Part shown: one piece after another, positions 8,687 to 17,960 of the stretch
Layout of the letters: the number at the start of each line of letters is the position of its first letter
Numbering within the stretch: the first letter of the stretch is position 1
From: Pseudomonas sp. DTU12.3
Lineage (GTDB): Bacteria; Pseudomonadota; Gammaproteobacteria; Pseudomonadales; Pseudomonadaceae
Reading direction: 5' to 3'
DNA: 64,000 nt
Assembly: GCF_004124275.1 (NCBI RefSeq)
Contig: NZ_CP027218.1
Span: 5,229,001 to 5,293,000, forward strand
Program-made: the position numbers and the translations under genes
The notes under the pieces: model-generated
What the model was told of the DNA's origin: nothing
What the model saw: only the letters and a program-made list of their open reading frames with translations
Database searches by the model: none

Positions 8687-9430
8687 GTGAGCAAAGAACC
8701 CGATCGCATTTTCGCCAAGCCTTTGGCCCAGGTACCCGACTTCGCCTTCAACGAAGACGTCGTGCGGGTGTTCCCGGACATGATCAAGCGCTCGGTGCCG
8801 GGTTACCCGACCATCGTCGAAAACCTCGGTGTACTCGCAGCGCAGTTCGCTCAGCCAAACAGCGTACTTTACGATCTCGGCTCATCGCTGGGCGCGGTCA
8901 CTCAAGCGCTGCGTCGCCACGTGCGCACCGACGGTTGCCGCGTTATCGCTGTGGATAACTCGGCCGCCATGGTCGAACGCTGCCGCGAATACCTTAACGG
9001 TCAGGATTCGATGTTTCAGGAGCTGCTGCCGGTCGAAGTCATCGAAGGCGACATTCTCGCCCTCGACTTCCAGCCCGCCTCGGTAGTGGCGCTGAACTTC
9101 ACCCTGCAATTCATCGCCCCGGATCAGCGCACCGCGTTGCTCGCGCGCATCCGCCAATCGCTGCTGCCCGGCGGCGCGCTGATTCTCTCGGAGAAGCTGC
9201 GTTTCAACGATGCCGAAGAGCACGCGCTGCTTACTGATCTGCACGTCGCCTTCAAGCGCGCCAACGGCTACAGCGAACTGGAAATTGCCCAGAAGCGCAG
9301 CGCCATCGAAAACGTCATGAAGCCCGACAGCCTCGAAGAACACCGCGAACGCCTGCTGGCCGCCGGGTTCTCGAAAGTCGTGCCGTGGTTCCAGTGTCTT
9401 AACTTTGCCTCGTTGATTGCCTTGCCATGA
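8687..9430 (+). CDS. cmoA: Carboxy-S-adenosyl-L-methionine synthase CmoA
   Basis: A 247-residue class I methyltransferase-fold enzyme that makes carboxy-SAM from SAM and prephenate for wobble uridine modification. The SAM-binding glycine region is VLYDLGSSLGAVTQAL and the acidic ribose-binding strand is RVIAVDNSAAMVERC. The C-terminal part (RFNDAEEHALLTDLHVAFKR, then NGYSELEI) is CmoA-like. The start is GTG at 8687, giving MSKEPDRIFAKPLAQVPDFA, the normal N-terminus. Its stop overlaps the ATG of cmoB by four bases, so the pair is translationally coupled. Confidence 0.96.
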   Translation: MSKEPDRIFAKPLAQVPDFAFNEDVVRVFPDMIKRSVPGYPTIVENLGVLAAQFAQPNSVLYDLGSSLGAVTQALRRHVRTDGCRVIAVDNSAAMVERCREYLNGQDSMFQELLPVEVIEGDILALDFQPASVVALNFTLQFIAPDQRTALLARIRQSLLPGGALILSEKLRFNDAEEHALLTDLHVAFKRANGYSELEIAQKRSAIENVMKPDSLEEHRERLLAAGFSKVVPWFQCLNFASLIALP

Positions 9431-10383
9431 TTGATCTGTCCCCCCTCGCCCGCCGTCTGGCCGGCACGCCGCTGGCCGAATGGGCCAACACCCTGCAAGC
9501 ACAACTCGACAAGAAAATGGAGAAGGGCCACGGCGATCTGGAGCGCTGGCAAAGTGCGCTGGATGCTTTGCCGAAGATCCAGCCGAGTGAAGTCGACCTG
9601 CTCAACGGCCTGAAACTCGACACCGATTGCGACGATGAAACCCGCGCGCAAATGCGCACCGCGTTGATGGGCCTGTCGCCGTGGCGTAAGGGGCCGTTCG
9701 ATCTATTTGGCGTGCACGTCGACACTGAATGGCGTTCGGACTGGAAGTGGTCGCGTGTTGCTCCGCATCTGGATCTGAAAGGCAAACGCATCCTCGATGT
9801 CGGTTGCGGCAACGGTTACTACATGTGGCGCATGCTCGGTGCCGGGGCGAACAGCGTGATTGGCGTTGATCCGAACTGGCTGTTCTTCTGCCAGTTCCAG
9901 GCGGTGCAGCGTTATCTGTCCGAGCCGAATGCCTGGCACTTGCCGTTCCCGTTCGAAGACCTGCCGCCGAATCTCGAAGGCTTCGACACGGTGTTTTCCA
10001 TGGGCGTGTTCTACCACCGCCGCTCGCCGATCGAGCATTTGCTGGCGCTGAAGGATTGCCTGGTCAAGGGCGGCGAACTGGTGCTGGAAACGTTGGTGGT
10101 GGAAGGCGACAAGCATCAGGTGCTGGTGCCGGAAGACCGTTATGCGCAGATGCGTAACGTCTGGTTCCTGCCGTCAGTGCCGGCGCTGGAATTGTGGCTG
10201 CGTCGCGCAGGCTTCACCGATATTCGTTGTGTGGACGTCAGCACCACGACTGTTGAAGAGCAGCGCGGTACCGAGTGGATGAAGTATCAGTCACTGAGCG
10301 ATTTCCTCGACCCTGAAGATCACAACAAAACCATCGAAGGCCTGCCGGCACCGATGCGTGCCGTGATCGTCGCCAAGAAGTAA
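9427..10383 (+). CDS. cmoB: tRNA 5-carboxymethoxyuridine synthase CmoB
   Basis: A 318-residue SAM-fold enzyme that transfers the carboxymethyl group of carboxy-SAM to 5-hydroxyuridine-34, giving cmo5U in tRNAs that read four-codon boxes. Landmarks are RKGPFDLFGVHVDTEWRSDW, the binding loop ILDVGCGNGYYMWRM and VIGVDPNWLFFCQF, and DTVFSMGVFYHRRSPIEHL. Length and N-terminus (MIDLSPLARRLAGTPLAEW) are standard. It overlaps cmoA by ATGA. A tandem repeat array begins about 30 bp after the stop. Confidence 0.97.
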   Translation: MIDLSPLARRLAGTPLAEWANTLQAQLDKKMEKGHGDLERWQSALDALPKIQPSEVDLLNGLKLDTDCDDETRAQMRTALMGLSPWRKGPFDLFGVHVDTEWRSDWKWSRVAPHLDLKGKRILDVGCGNGYYMWRMLGAGANSVIGVDPNWLFFCQFQAVQRYLSEPNAWHLPFPFEDLPPNLEGFDTVFSMGVFYHRRSPIEHLLALKDCLVKGGELVLETLVVEGDKHQVLVPEDRYAQMRNVWFLPSVPALELWLRRAGFTDIRCVDVSTTTVEEQRGTEWMKYQSLSDFLDPEDHNKTIEGLPAPMRAVIVAKK

Positions 10384-10412
10384 CCCAACCTCTCAAACAC
10401 CGCGGTGAATTC

Positions 10413-11098
10413 ACCCCTCACCCCAGCCCTCTCCCCAGGGAGAGGGAGCCGATCTTTGGGCTTTTCAAAACCTGAGTTCAACTCGATAACTCAGGTCGGC
10501 GGATCTCGCCTATTCAATCCGGTCAGTCCCCTCTCCCTCCGGGAGAGGGAGCCGATCTTTGGGCTTTTCAAAACTTGAGTTCAACTCGATAACTCAGGTC
10601 GGCGGATCTCGCCCATTCAATCCGGTCAGTCCCCTCTCCCTCCGGGAGAGGGAGCCGATCTTTGGGCTTTTCAAAACCTGAGTTCAACTCGATAACTCAG
10701 GTCGGCGGATCTCGCCCATTCAATCCGGTAAGTCCCCTCTCCCTCCGGGAGAGGGAGCCGATCTTTGGGCTTTTCAAAACCTGAGTTCAACTCGATAACT
10801 CAGGTCGGCGGATCTCGCCTATTCAATCCGGTCAGTCCCCTCTCCCTCCGGGAGAGGGAGCCGATCTTTGGGCTTTTCAAAACTTGAGTTCAACTCGATA
10901 ACTCAGGTCGGCGGATCTCGCCCATTCAATCCGGTCAGTCCCCTCTCCCTCCGGGAGAGGGAGCCGATCTTTGGGCTTTTCAAAACCTGAGTTCAACTCG
11001 ATAACTCAGGTCGGCGGATCTCTCCCATTCAATCCGGTCAGTCCCCTCTCCCTCCGGGCGGTCCGACGTTTCGGGAGGGTTAGGGTGAGGGGCTTTTT
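10413..11098. repeat. Six-copy 103-bp tandem array bounded by family C ends
   Basis: GCCGATCTTTGGGCTTTTCA recurs at 10448, 10551, 10654, 10757, 10860 and 10963, exactly 103 bp apart. Each unit holds the palindrome CTCCCTCCGGGAGAGGGAG and the inverted pair CCTGAGTT / AACTCAGG. Point variants (CTTGAG in units 2 and 5; CGCCTATTC in units 1 and 4; GGTAAG only after unit 3) repeat with a period of three units, suggesting duplication of a 309-bp block. The left end is CCCCTCACCCCAGCCCTCTC; the right end is an inverted GGGTTAGGGTGAGGGG that runs into tadA. The 696 bp between cmoB and tadA contain no gene. Confidence 0.95.
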
Positions 11099-11580
11099 GC
11101 TCTGCGGGCGCGGAAGAATTCGGTCAGCACTGCGCCACACTCTTCGGCCAACACCCCGCCTTCATACAACACCCGGTGATTCAAAAAGCCCTGGGTAAAA
11201 AACTGCCCCTGGCTCTGCACAATCCCCGCCTTCGGCTCTAGTGCCCCATACACCACGCGCGCCACCCGCGAATGCACGATCAAACCGGCGCACATGCTGC
11301 ACGGCTCCAGCGTCACATACAGCGTGCTGCCCGGCAGCCGATAGTTATCCAGCGCCTGCGCGGCCGCACGGATCGCGACCATTTCGGCATGGGCACTCGG
11401 GTCGCTGGCACTGATCGGGCAATTGAAACCGCGACCAATGATCTCGCCATCCTGCACCAGCACCGCGCCTACCGGCACTTCGCCGAGGGCTGCGCCTTGC
11501 GCGGCGAGGGCGAGGGCCTCGCGCATGAAATCGCGGTCACGGCTGCGGTCGATGATCGCCGCAGGGCGAATCTGGCGCAT
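11080..11580 (-). CDS. tadA: tRNA(Arg) adenosine-34 deaminase TadA
   Basis: Deaminates A34 to inosine in tRNA-Arg(ACG). The 166-residue protein has the zinc-binding and catalytic motifs HAE at 64-66 and PCSMC at 93-97. The ATG at 11580 is chosen because the longer frame to 11649 only adds residues overlapping the upstream oxidase gene; this ATG overlaps that gene's stop codon as TGATG. The last residues (KSPSP) and the TAA stop are encoded by the end of the adjacent repeat, so the native C-terminus was probably replaced when the repeat moved in. The catalytic core is unaffected. Confidence 0.95.
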   Translation of the reverse strand: MRQIRPAAIIDRSRDRDFMREALALAAQGAALGEVPVGAVLVQDGEIIGRGFNCPISASDPSAHAEMVAIRAAAQALDNYRLPGSTLYVTLEPCSMCAGLIVHSRVARVVYGALEPKAGIVQSQGQFFTQGFLNHRVLYEGGVLAEECGAVLTEFFRARRAKSPSP

Positions 11581-12956
11581 CACTTCACCTCGATGGCGGC
11601 CATCAGGCCGGTTTCCATGTGGTCGATCACATGACAATGGAACATCCATACCCCCGGGTTATCGGCCACCAGCGCCACTTGCGCGCGCTCGTTCTTGCCT
11701 AGCAGGTAAGTGTCGGTGAAGTACGGAATGATCTTGTGCCGGTTTGACGCAATCACCTTGAAGCTCATCCCGTGCAAGTGGATCGGGTGCTGGTATTGAG
11801 TCATGTTTTTCAGTTCGAAAATATAGCTCTGGCCCAGCTTCAGGCTGGCAATCGGCCGATCCGCACAAGTCTTGTCGGTGATGTCCCAGGCCTTGCCGTT
11901 GATCTGCCACAGGCTCGGCGGCTTGCCGTTATCGACGTTGACCGACACCGAACCGACCCATTCGAAATTGAAGTTGAGTTTCTCGGCATTGGCCAGATCC
12001 GGCTCAGCCACCGGGTTGGCCGGCAGGGCTTTCGGCCAGTCAGTCGGCGCGTCGGTATTGGCCACGGAACGCAGCGTACCCAGACGCACCGGGCCGTTGC
12101 GCAGCGACAATTCTTCGCCAGCGGCCGGCGCTTTGATCGCCAGACAAATGCGCATTCCCGGGCCCAGCCAATATTCCTTGCCCAGCGGTCGCGGCTCGAC
12201 AGGGTTGCCGTCCAGCGCATAAATCTGTGCTTCGACCCCGGGAATATTGATGCGATAAGTCAGGGTGTTGTCGAGGTTGAGCAAACGCACCCGCGTGATC
12301 TGCCCGGCCGGCAATTCGATCACTGGTGTCGGCACGCCATTGATCGTCGAAAGACGCCCCGCCGTGCCGCCACGCGCGGCCTCACGAGGAATGCTGAACT
12401 CGACGAAGTTGCCTTCCTCATCAATGTGCCAGTTCTTCAGGCTCAGGGTCTTTTCGTACTTGAACCCGGTCGGTTCGCGTTCTTCGATGATCAGTGGCCC
12501 GACCAGCCCGCGCCCCAGCTCTTCGCTGCTACTGACGTGCGGGTGATACCAATAGCTGCCGGCATCCGGCACGCGGAATTTGTAATCAAAGTATTCGCCG
12601 GGCAATACCGGCAATTGCGAGACGTACGGCACGCCGTCCATCTCCAGCGGCAGACGAATGCCATGCCAGTGAATGGTGGTCGCCACCGGCAAATGGTTAA
12701 TGAAGCGCACGCGCAGCCATTCACCCTGACGCACACGCAACTCGGTGCCCGGCGCCGACGGGCCGAATGCCCAGGCTTCGGTTTTATGGCCGGGCACCAG
12801 CTCCACGTCCAGCGGCGCGGCAATCAGCTCGTAATCGTGGCCCGCTTCAGCATCGGCCATCTTGCCCAGCCAGTAACGCGACGCGCCACCGGCCCCCACG
12901 CCAACCACTACAAGACCGGCCAGACCACCGAGTATTTGTCGACGGGTAAAAGACAT
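11580..12956 (-). CDS. Tat-exported multicopper oxidase (CumA-like)
   Basis: A 458-residue periplasmic multicopper oxidase. The start at 12956 gives a twin-arginine signal (SFTRRQILGG, then a hydrophobic core) and follows GAGGTGG; the frame continues to 13184 but that part is not protein-like. All copper sites are present: HWHG, YWYHPH, HPIHLHG and HCHVIDHMETG. Length, signal and the position beside tadA and guaBA resemble CumA, the oxidase linked to Mn(II) oxidation in P. putida GB-1 (recalled). A laccase-like role in phenol or copper handling is equally possible. It overlaps tadA by one base, so the two are coupled, which places a tRNA enzyme under the oxidase's promoter. Confidence 0.9.
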   Translation of the reverse strand: MSFTRRQILGGLAGLVVVGVGAGGASRYWLGKMADAEAGHDYELIAAPLDVELVPGHKTEAWAFGPSAPGTELRVRQGEWLRVRFINHLPVATTIHWHGIRLPLEMDGVPYVSQLPVLPGEYFDYKFRVPDAGSYWYHPHVSSSEELGRGLVGPLIIEEREPTGFKYEKTLSLKNWHIDEEGNFVEFSIPREAARGGTAGRLSTINGVPTPVIELPAGQITRVRLLNLDNTLTYRINIPGVEAQIYALDGNPVEPRPLGKEYWLGPGMRICLAIKAPAAGEELSLRNGPVRLGTLRSVANTDAPTDWPKALPANPVAEPDLANAEKLNFNFEWVGSVSVNVDNGKPPSLWQINGKAWDITDKTCADRPIASLKLGQSYIFELKNMTQYQHPIHLHGMSFKVIASNRHKIIPYFTDTYLLGKNERAQVALVADNPGVWMFHCHVIDHMETGLMAAIEVK

Positions 12957-13174
12957 GAACTCAACCACCTCACGTATCAGCCACGGGCGCCAGGCCCGCA
13001 AAAGGCAAATACGATACACCTGCAATTGCGAAACAGTAAGGGCGGCGCGGCGGATGGACGCAGTCGCGCCCGCGTCATACAGCATTTTGATCATACGCAG
13101 AGCATAACTATGTAGTGCACAGTCGTTGAGTGAACAGGTCATCCTTCGACACCCGTTTCTCAAGGATAGAGAGC

Positions 13175-16100
13175 ATGAACGCACCAGCCCCCCTGCCCAA
13201 TGCTGCCGACAAGGCTGCGCTTGAGGCCATTGCCGCTACCGTCATCCAGAACTGCCCCAGCCTGCAGGATGAGGCGCATCAGGTCGCCAGCGACTTATTA
13301 AAAAAACATGAGATCAACGGACTGGAACCGGATCAGGTCTACTTTCATCGCTTCGATGCTTCGCAAAGCAGCGCCAAAGCCTTTACTGGCTGGGAGCATG
13401 TGCACGCGACGCCCACCTCGACCATGACCCTGACCGAACTGGTGATCCACCGATTTCGCGTCGCCGATCAGGACAATGCCGATCTACTTGACGTGTACGG
13501 TGGTTTTTATACCGCAGGCCCGGGCGCCGGCACTTTCAATCAATCCAATGAAGTGCGCCTGCACGGAAGCGCGGTGCTGAAGGAATTCTGGAGCGTCGAC
13601 TTCAGCTCGTTGTACAGCGAAAAACTGACGGCATTCTGGAATAACTCGAACAGCCATTTCCGCACATTGGCCAAATGCAACTTTCTCGTCAAAGCCGTGC
13701 AGGCACGCGACCAACAGCGATTGAGCGACGAAGACTTCCAGTTCATCACACAAGCGGTCATTGGCACACTCACCTGGCCTGTCAGTCTGCAAATGCTACA
13801 GACCGCTCACCCTTGTAGCGGTAACGTCCTCACGCTCGACATCGACGGCTACTTCGCCATCAATGCTCTTCGGTTTATCGCTGCGAAGGGACGACATATC
13901 GTTTATCTGCCAGGCGACACGGAGCCCTTCCAGGTATTGGAAAGTGCTACCGACATGCACTACTGGGTGCTGCTGCGGATGAACAACAACGCTACCCGGC
14001 AGAGATTGATGTCACATTTCTCCCTCGCTGACCGTCAGCAGGTCAGCGATAACCTCAGCGATCTGATGAACCGCCTGGTGAAAACCTGGGGCGTCTACGA
14101 CCACTCAATGATCAACGGGCAGAGCCGCGCGATCGAGGGTGACGCCTTCACCTGGTTGAGCGATTCGACCCGCGATGCCATGTTCGCGGAGGCCAGCCTT
14201 TCGTTGACCTCCAACGGCGATCTGCGCAAGCAACTGTGGATCGGTTATCTCAGCGCAGGTGTCAAAGTATTTGGCCCGATGGCAGTGGTCGGATGGCCAG
14301 TAGCGCTTCCAGTGATCGGCGCCAGCATTGCCGGCATGGGTTTGAACATCGATCAGGCGGTCAACGGAAAAACCACCGCGCAACGCAAGGCCGGGATCCT
14401 CGGTGCAGTGCTCAACGGCATCGACATGCTGTTCAATCTCCTGGTGCTCAAAGGGCCAGGGGCATTGACGGAGATCGGCCCTGAGGTCGATGCCGCAGAA
14501 GCTCGGGAAATGGCCGACTTGACCGTAGAGAACACCGACGAGCTGAAACGGGCAATGCCCGAAAAAGCCATGAAGCCAGCGGGTTGGCCACCGATCAGTG
14601 TTCAAACGCCGACTGCCACGTCATTACTCGAAGACATCCCGCGACCGCCGATACCGCAACACTGGCAAGCCAATGAATTACTGGAAGGACTGACGCCGGG
14701 CAGCGAGCCCGGCAAGCTTCAGGGCATTTACCTGCTCGACTCAACGCCCTCCACCGCCGTCATGATCGACGATTGCGCCTACTACGTGCGTTACGAAACC
14801 GACCTCAATGGTGGCGGCCACTGGGCCATAATCGACCCCGCAAACCCCGACAGTTTCACTGGTTCCATCGCCATACGCCTGAACGCTGAGGGCGAATGGG
14901 AAACCATGCCACGCGGCGGTCTCAAGGGGGGCGGAAAGCCATCTGCGCAGGGAGGATCCCGCGGTCAACGCCAACCTGTCCCAACATCGATAACCACCCT
15001 GCCGGCATCCGAATACGACGTGCCTGCCTCCCTCAAATCGCATCTTGAGCAAGGCGCGGCGGGGCTCGACGATGAGGCACTGCGGGATGTCTACGACAGC
15101 CTCAACGCGTTCGATGCCTACCGCGATTTCAAGGTCATCAGAAAACGTCTCTACCACGACGCCTTGGAGTTCTTTGCCACACTGCAATTGCCTGGACGCC
15201 CTCCCGTCCCGGTACTGGCGACAGACGCGACTGCCGAGGAGATCATCGACAGGATTCTGCAACATGCCCGAGGGCTGGTCATCGGGGAAAGTCATACCGC
15301 AATCGGCAGTAAACAATGGCTGATCGAAAACATGGAGTTACTCGCCAGCAAACAAGTGAAGACCCTGTACATGGAACACCTGCTGACCGACTTTCACCAG
15401 GCGGCGCTGGACGAATTCTTCCGTACCGGCGTCATACCCAAGGATCTCGAGTCTTACCTCAAGGCGCTTGATGTCGGCAACATGACTGATCCATTGGAGC
15501 GTTACACGTTTCTTGAACTGGTCAGGGAAGCCAGAAAACAAGGCATCCATGTACAGGCCATTGATTGCATGGCGAGCTACCGGCTCAATGGCATGGACAT
15601 CACGTCCGGACAGGCGCGCGTAATCGACGACACAGCACGACAGAAAATGATGAACTACTTCGCCAGATCGGTCATTCGTGCCGATCAGGCAGCGCGAGGC
15701 GCGCACAAGTGGGTCGCACTGATGGGCAACTCCCACTCGAACACCTTCGACGGCGTTGCCGGCGTCAGTGAGCTGGAGGAAGCCATCGGCATTCGAGTCG
15801 AGGATGTTGCCGAGGGAGCCTCCACTGGCATCGAAGTCGACCCGGGGAAAATCCTGCCTCTGGGTGGCACCGCGTTTGACCGCTCCGCGCTGGTGCGAGG
15901 CGACTTTCGTCTGCAAATGGAAACGCCGTGGACCGCGCACACCATGGCGGAATTCGAAACACTGCTGCCTCGTTACGGCATGTACTCCTTGAAGCAACAA
16001 CCCAACCTGACATTTATCGTGCATCGCAGTCGCAGCAGGGAACTGGTGCGCACCATCATTGAAAATGACCGGAAACGCTTCTACATCGAACGCCCGAACT

Positions 16101-16201
16101 GGCCTTCGGTCAGCGGCAAACGCTATGACAGCATCAAGTCATTGCTACAGGGACTGGATGAAATGGGCATGAGCCTCGCAGGCTGGTCGAAGCCGCTGTA
16201 A
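13175..16201 (+). CDS. Putative PMT/FitD-related toxin with TIKI/ChaN-like C-terminal domain
   Basis: A 1008-residue protein. The ATG at 13175 is preceded by AAGGATAGAG; the GTG at 13130 is less likely. No signal peptide. Residues 1-340 resemble the dermonecrotic-toxin N-terminal domain (DUF6543 type) of plant-associated Pseudomonas. A hydrophobic region follows at about 355-432 (LSAGVKVFGPMAVVGWPVAL and GAVLNGIDMLFNLLVLKG), a candidate translocation segment. After a Gly/Ser/Gln-rich linker (about 590-610) comes a C-terminal domain with GESH at 704-707, TLYMEHL, and MGNSHSN at 850-856. These are the Glu/His signatures of the TIKI/EreA/ChaN superfamily, which includes the C2 domain of Pasteurella multocida toxin and part of FitD/Mcf toxins. 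No secretion, chaperone or immunity gene is adjacent. Substrate and host are unknown. The domain assignment is recalled, not searched. Confidence 0.75.
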   Translation: MNAPAPLPNAADKAALEAIAATVIQNCPSLQDEAHQVASDLLKKHEINGLEPDQVYFHRFDASQSSAKAFTGWEHVHATPTSTMTLTELVIHRFRVADQDNADLLDVYGGFYTAGPGAGTFNQSNEVRLHGSAVLKEFWSVDFSSLYSEKLTAFWNNSNSHFRTLAKCNFLVKAVQARDQQRLSDEDFQFITQAVIGTLTWPVSLQMLQTAHPCSGNVLTLDIDGYFAINALRFIAAKGRHIVYLPGDTEPFQVLESATDMHYWVLLRMNNNATRQRLMSHFSLADRQQVSDNLSDLMNRLVKTWGVYDHSMINGQSRAIEGDAFTWLSDSTRDAMFAEASLSLTSNGDLRKQLWIGYLSAGVKVFGPMAVVGWPVALPVIGASIAGMGLNIDQAVNGKTTAQRKAGILGAVLNGIDMLFNLLVLKGPGALTEIGPEVDAAEAREMADLTVENTDELKRAMPEKAMKPAGWPPISVQTPTATSLLEDIPRPPIPQHWQANELLEGLTPGSEPGKLQGIYLLDSTPSTAVMIDDCAYYVRYETDLNGGGHWAIIDPANPDSFTGSIAIRLNAEGEWETMPRGGLKGGGKPSAQGGSRGQRQPVPTSITTLPASEYDVPASLKSHLEQGAAGLDDEALRDVYDSLNAFDAYRDFKVIRKRLYHDALEFFATLQLPGRPPVPVLATDATAEEIIDRILQHARGLVIGESHTAIGSKQWLIENMELLASKQVKTLYMEHLLTDFHQAALDEFFRTGVIPKDLESYLKALDVGNMTDPLERYTFLELVREARKQGIHVQAIDCMASYRLNGMDITSGQARVIDDTARQKMMNYFARSVIRADQAARGAHKWVALMGNSHSNTFDGVAGVSELEEAIGIRVEDVAEGASTGIEVDPGKILPLGGTAFDRSALVRGDFRLQMETPWTAHTMAEFETLLPRYGMYSLKQQPNLTFIVHRSRSRELVRTIIENDRKRFYIERPNWPSVSGKRYDSIKSLLQGLDEMGMSLAGWSKPL

Positions 16202-16210
16202 CGCAGACAC

Positions 16211-16247
16211 AAAAAAGCCGTGTGAAATCAGATTTCACACGGCTTTC
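16211..16247. terminator. Bidirectional terminator between the toxin gene and guaA
   Basis: AAAAAAGCCGTGTGAAATC pairs with GATTTCACACGGCTTT. It has an A run on one side and a T run on the other, and sits between two convergent genes. Confidence 0.85.
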
Positions 16248-16283
16248 GCTTACAGCACTCAAGCCATCAAGGCTTGTGTGGGA

Positions 16284-17861
16284 TCACTCCCACTCAATCG
16301 TCGCTGGCGGCTTGCTCGACACGTCGTAAGTGACGCGGGAAATACCTTCGATCTCATTGATGATGCGGCCGGAGACGGTTTCCAGCAGTTCGTAAGGCAG
16401 GTGAGCCCAACGCGCAGTCATGAAGTCGATGGTTTCTACGGCACGCAGGGCCACAACCCAAGCGTAACGACGGCCATCACCAACCACACCAACCGATTTC
16501 ACTGGCTGGAACACCACGAAAGCCTGGCTGACTTTGTGGTACCAGTCGGCTTTGCGCAGTTCTTCGATGAAGATGTGGTCAGCGCGACGCAGCAGGTCGG
16601 CGTATTCCTTTTTCACTTCACCGAGGATGCGCACGCCCAGGCCCGGGCCCGGGAACGGGTGACGGTAGACCATGTCGTACGGCAGGCCGAGTTCCAGACC
16701 CAGACGACGGACTTCGTCCTTGAACAGTTCGCGCAGTGGCTCGACCAGTTTCAGGTTCATCTCTTCCGGCAGGCCGCCCACGTTGTGGTGCGACTTGATC
16801 ACGTGGGCCTTGCCGCTTTTCGCGCCAGCCGACTCGATCACATCCGGGTAGATGGTGCCCTGAGCGAGGTACTTGATGTTGTCCAGTTTGTTCGACTGGG
16901 CATCGAATACGTCGATGAAGGTACGACCGATGATTTTGCGCTTCTTCTCCGGATCGGCTTCGCCGGCCAGGTTGTTGAGGAACTGCTCTTCAGCGTTGGC
17001 GCGGATCACCTTGACGCCCATGTTCTCGGCGAACATGGCCATCACTTGCTCGCCTTCGTGCAGACGCAGCAGGCCGTTGTCGACGAAGACGCAGGTCAGT
17101 TGGTCGCCGATGGCCTTGTGCAGCAACGCAGCGACTACCGAGGAGTCAACGCCGCCGGACAGACCCAGTAGCACGTTGTCGGTGCCGACCTGGGCGCGAA
17201 TGTTGGCGATGGCGTCTTCAGCGATCTTCGACGGCGTCCACAGCGCTTCACAGCCGCAGATGTCGAGAACGAAGCGCGACAGGATGCGACCGCCCTGCTT
17301 GGTGTGGGTCACTTCCGGGTGGAACTGCACGCCATAGTAGCCGCGAGCGTCGTTGAACATACCGGCGATCGGGCAGCTTGGGGTGCTGGCGAGGACGTGG
17401 AAGTCTTCCGGCATCTTGGTGACCTTGTCACCGTGGCTCATCCATACGTCGAGGCCGAACAGGCCGTCAGCGTCGATGTGGTCTTCGATGCCGTCAAGCA
17501 GGCGGCTCTTGCCGACCACGTCAACGCGGGCGTAACCGAACTCACGCAGTTCGGAACCTTCAACCTTGCCACCCAGTTGCTCGGCCATGGTCTGCATGCC
17601 GTAGCAGATACCGAAAACCGGTACGCCCAGATCAAACACTGCCTGTGGGCAGCGCGGGCTGTCGGCGACGTGTACGGACTCGGGGCCGCCGGCGAGGATG
17701 ACGCCTTTAGGAGCGAATTCGCGGATCGCATCTTCGTCCATGTCGAACGGGTGCAATTCGCAGTACACACCGATCTCGCGCACGCGGCGGGCGATCAGTT
17801 GGGTGTATTGCGAACCGAAGTCGAGGATCAGGATGCGGTGAGCGTGAATATCGAGGGCCAT
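16284..17861 (-). CDS. guaA: GMP synthase (glutamine-hydrolysing)
   Basis: Converts XMP to GMP with ATP and glutamine. The 525-residue length is normal. The N-terminal class I amidotransferase has the nucleophile in VFGICYGMQ and the His/Glu pair in GVQFHPEVTHT. The synthetase domain has the PP-loop LGLSGGVDSS, and the C-terminal dimerisation domain ends in PPATIEWE. It follows guaB on the same strand with a 99-bp gap holding a GC-rich hairpin, forming the usual guaBA operon. Confidence 0.98.
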   Translation of the reverse strand: MALDIHAHRILILDFGSQYTQLIARRVREIGVYCELHPFDMDEDAIREFAPKGVILAGGPESVHVADSPRCPQAVFDLGVPVFGICYGMQTMAEQLGGKVEGSELREFGYARVDVVGKSRLLDGIEDHIDADGLFGLDVWMSHGDKVTKMPEDFHVLASTPSCPIAGMFNDARGYYGVQFHPEVTHTKQGGRILSRFVLDICGCEALWTPSKIAEDAIANIRAQVGTDNVLLGLSGGVDSSVVAALLHKAIGDQLTCVFVDNGLLRLHEGEQVMAMFAENMGVKVIRANAEEQFLNNLAGEADPEKKRKIIGRTFIDVFDAQSNKLDNIKYLAQGTIYPDVIESAGAKSGKAHVIKSHHNVGGLPEEMNLKLVEPLRELFKDEVRRLGLELGLPYDMVYRHPFPGPGLGVRILGEVKKEYADLLRRADHIFIEELRKADWYHKVSQAFVVFQPVKSVGVVGDGRRYAWVVALRAVETIDFMTARWAHLPYELLETVSGRIINEIEGISRVTYDVSSKPPATIEWE

Positions 17862-17910
17862 GATTCAGTCTCGTCTAAGTCATTCAGAAACAGTCGTGAT
17901 TCAGAAACAA

Positions 17911-17936
17911 CTCGGGGCTGAATCAAACAGCCCCGG
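17911..17936 (-). other. Intergenic hairpin between guaB and guaA
   Basis: CGGGGCTG (17913-17920) pairs with CAGCCCCG (17928-17935). There is no T run, so it looks more like an mRNA stability or processing element than a full terminator. Confidence 0.4.
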
Positions 17937-17960
17937 TTGCTTACTTTATTGCTTGAAGGC

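Noticed and set aside
10413..11098. CRISPR array
   Set aside because: The 103-bp units are contiguous and nearly identical, with no unique spacers and no cas genes.
11772..13115. 447-codon plus-strand open frame antisense to the multicopper oxidase
   Set aside because: The oxidase has all copper motifs and a Tat signal; this frame has His/Arg/Gln-rich shadow composition.
17911..17936. Purine riboswitch or attenuator before guaA
   Set aside because: Only a single GC hairpin is present, with no conserved purine aptamer core and no terminator T run.
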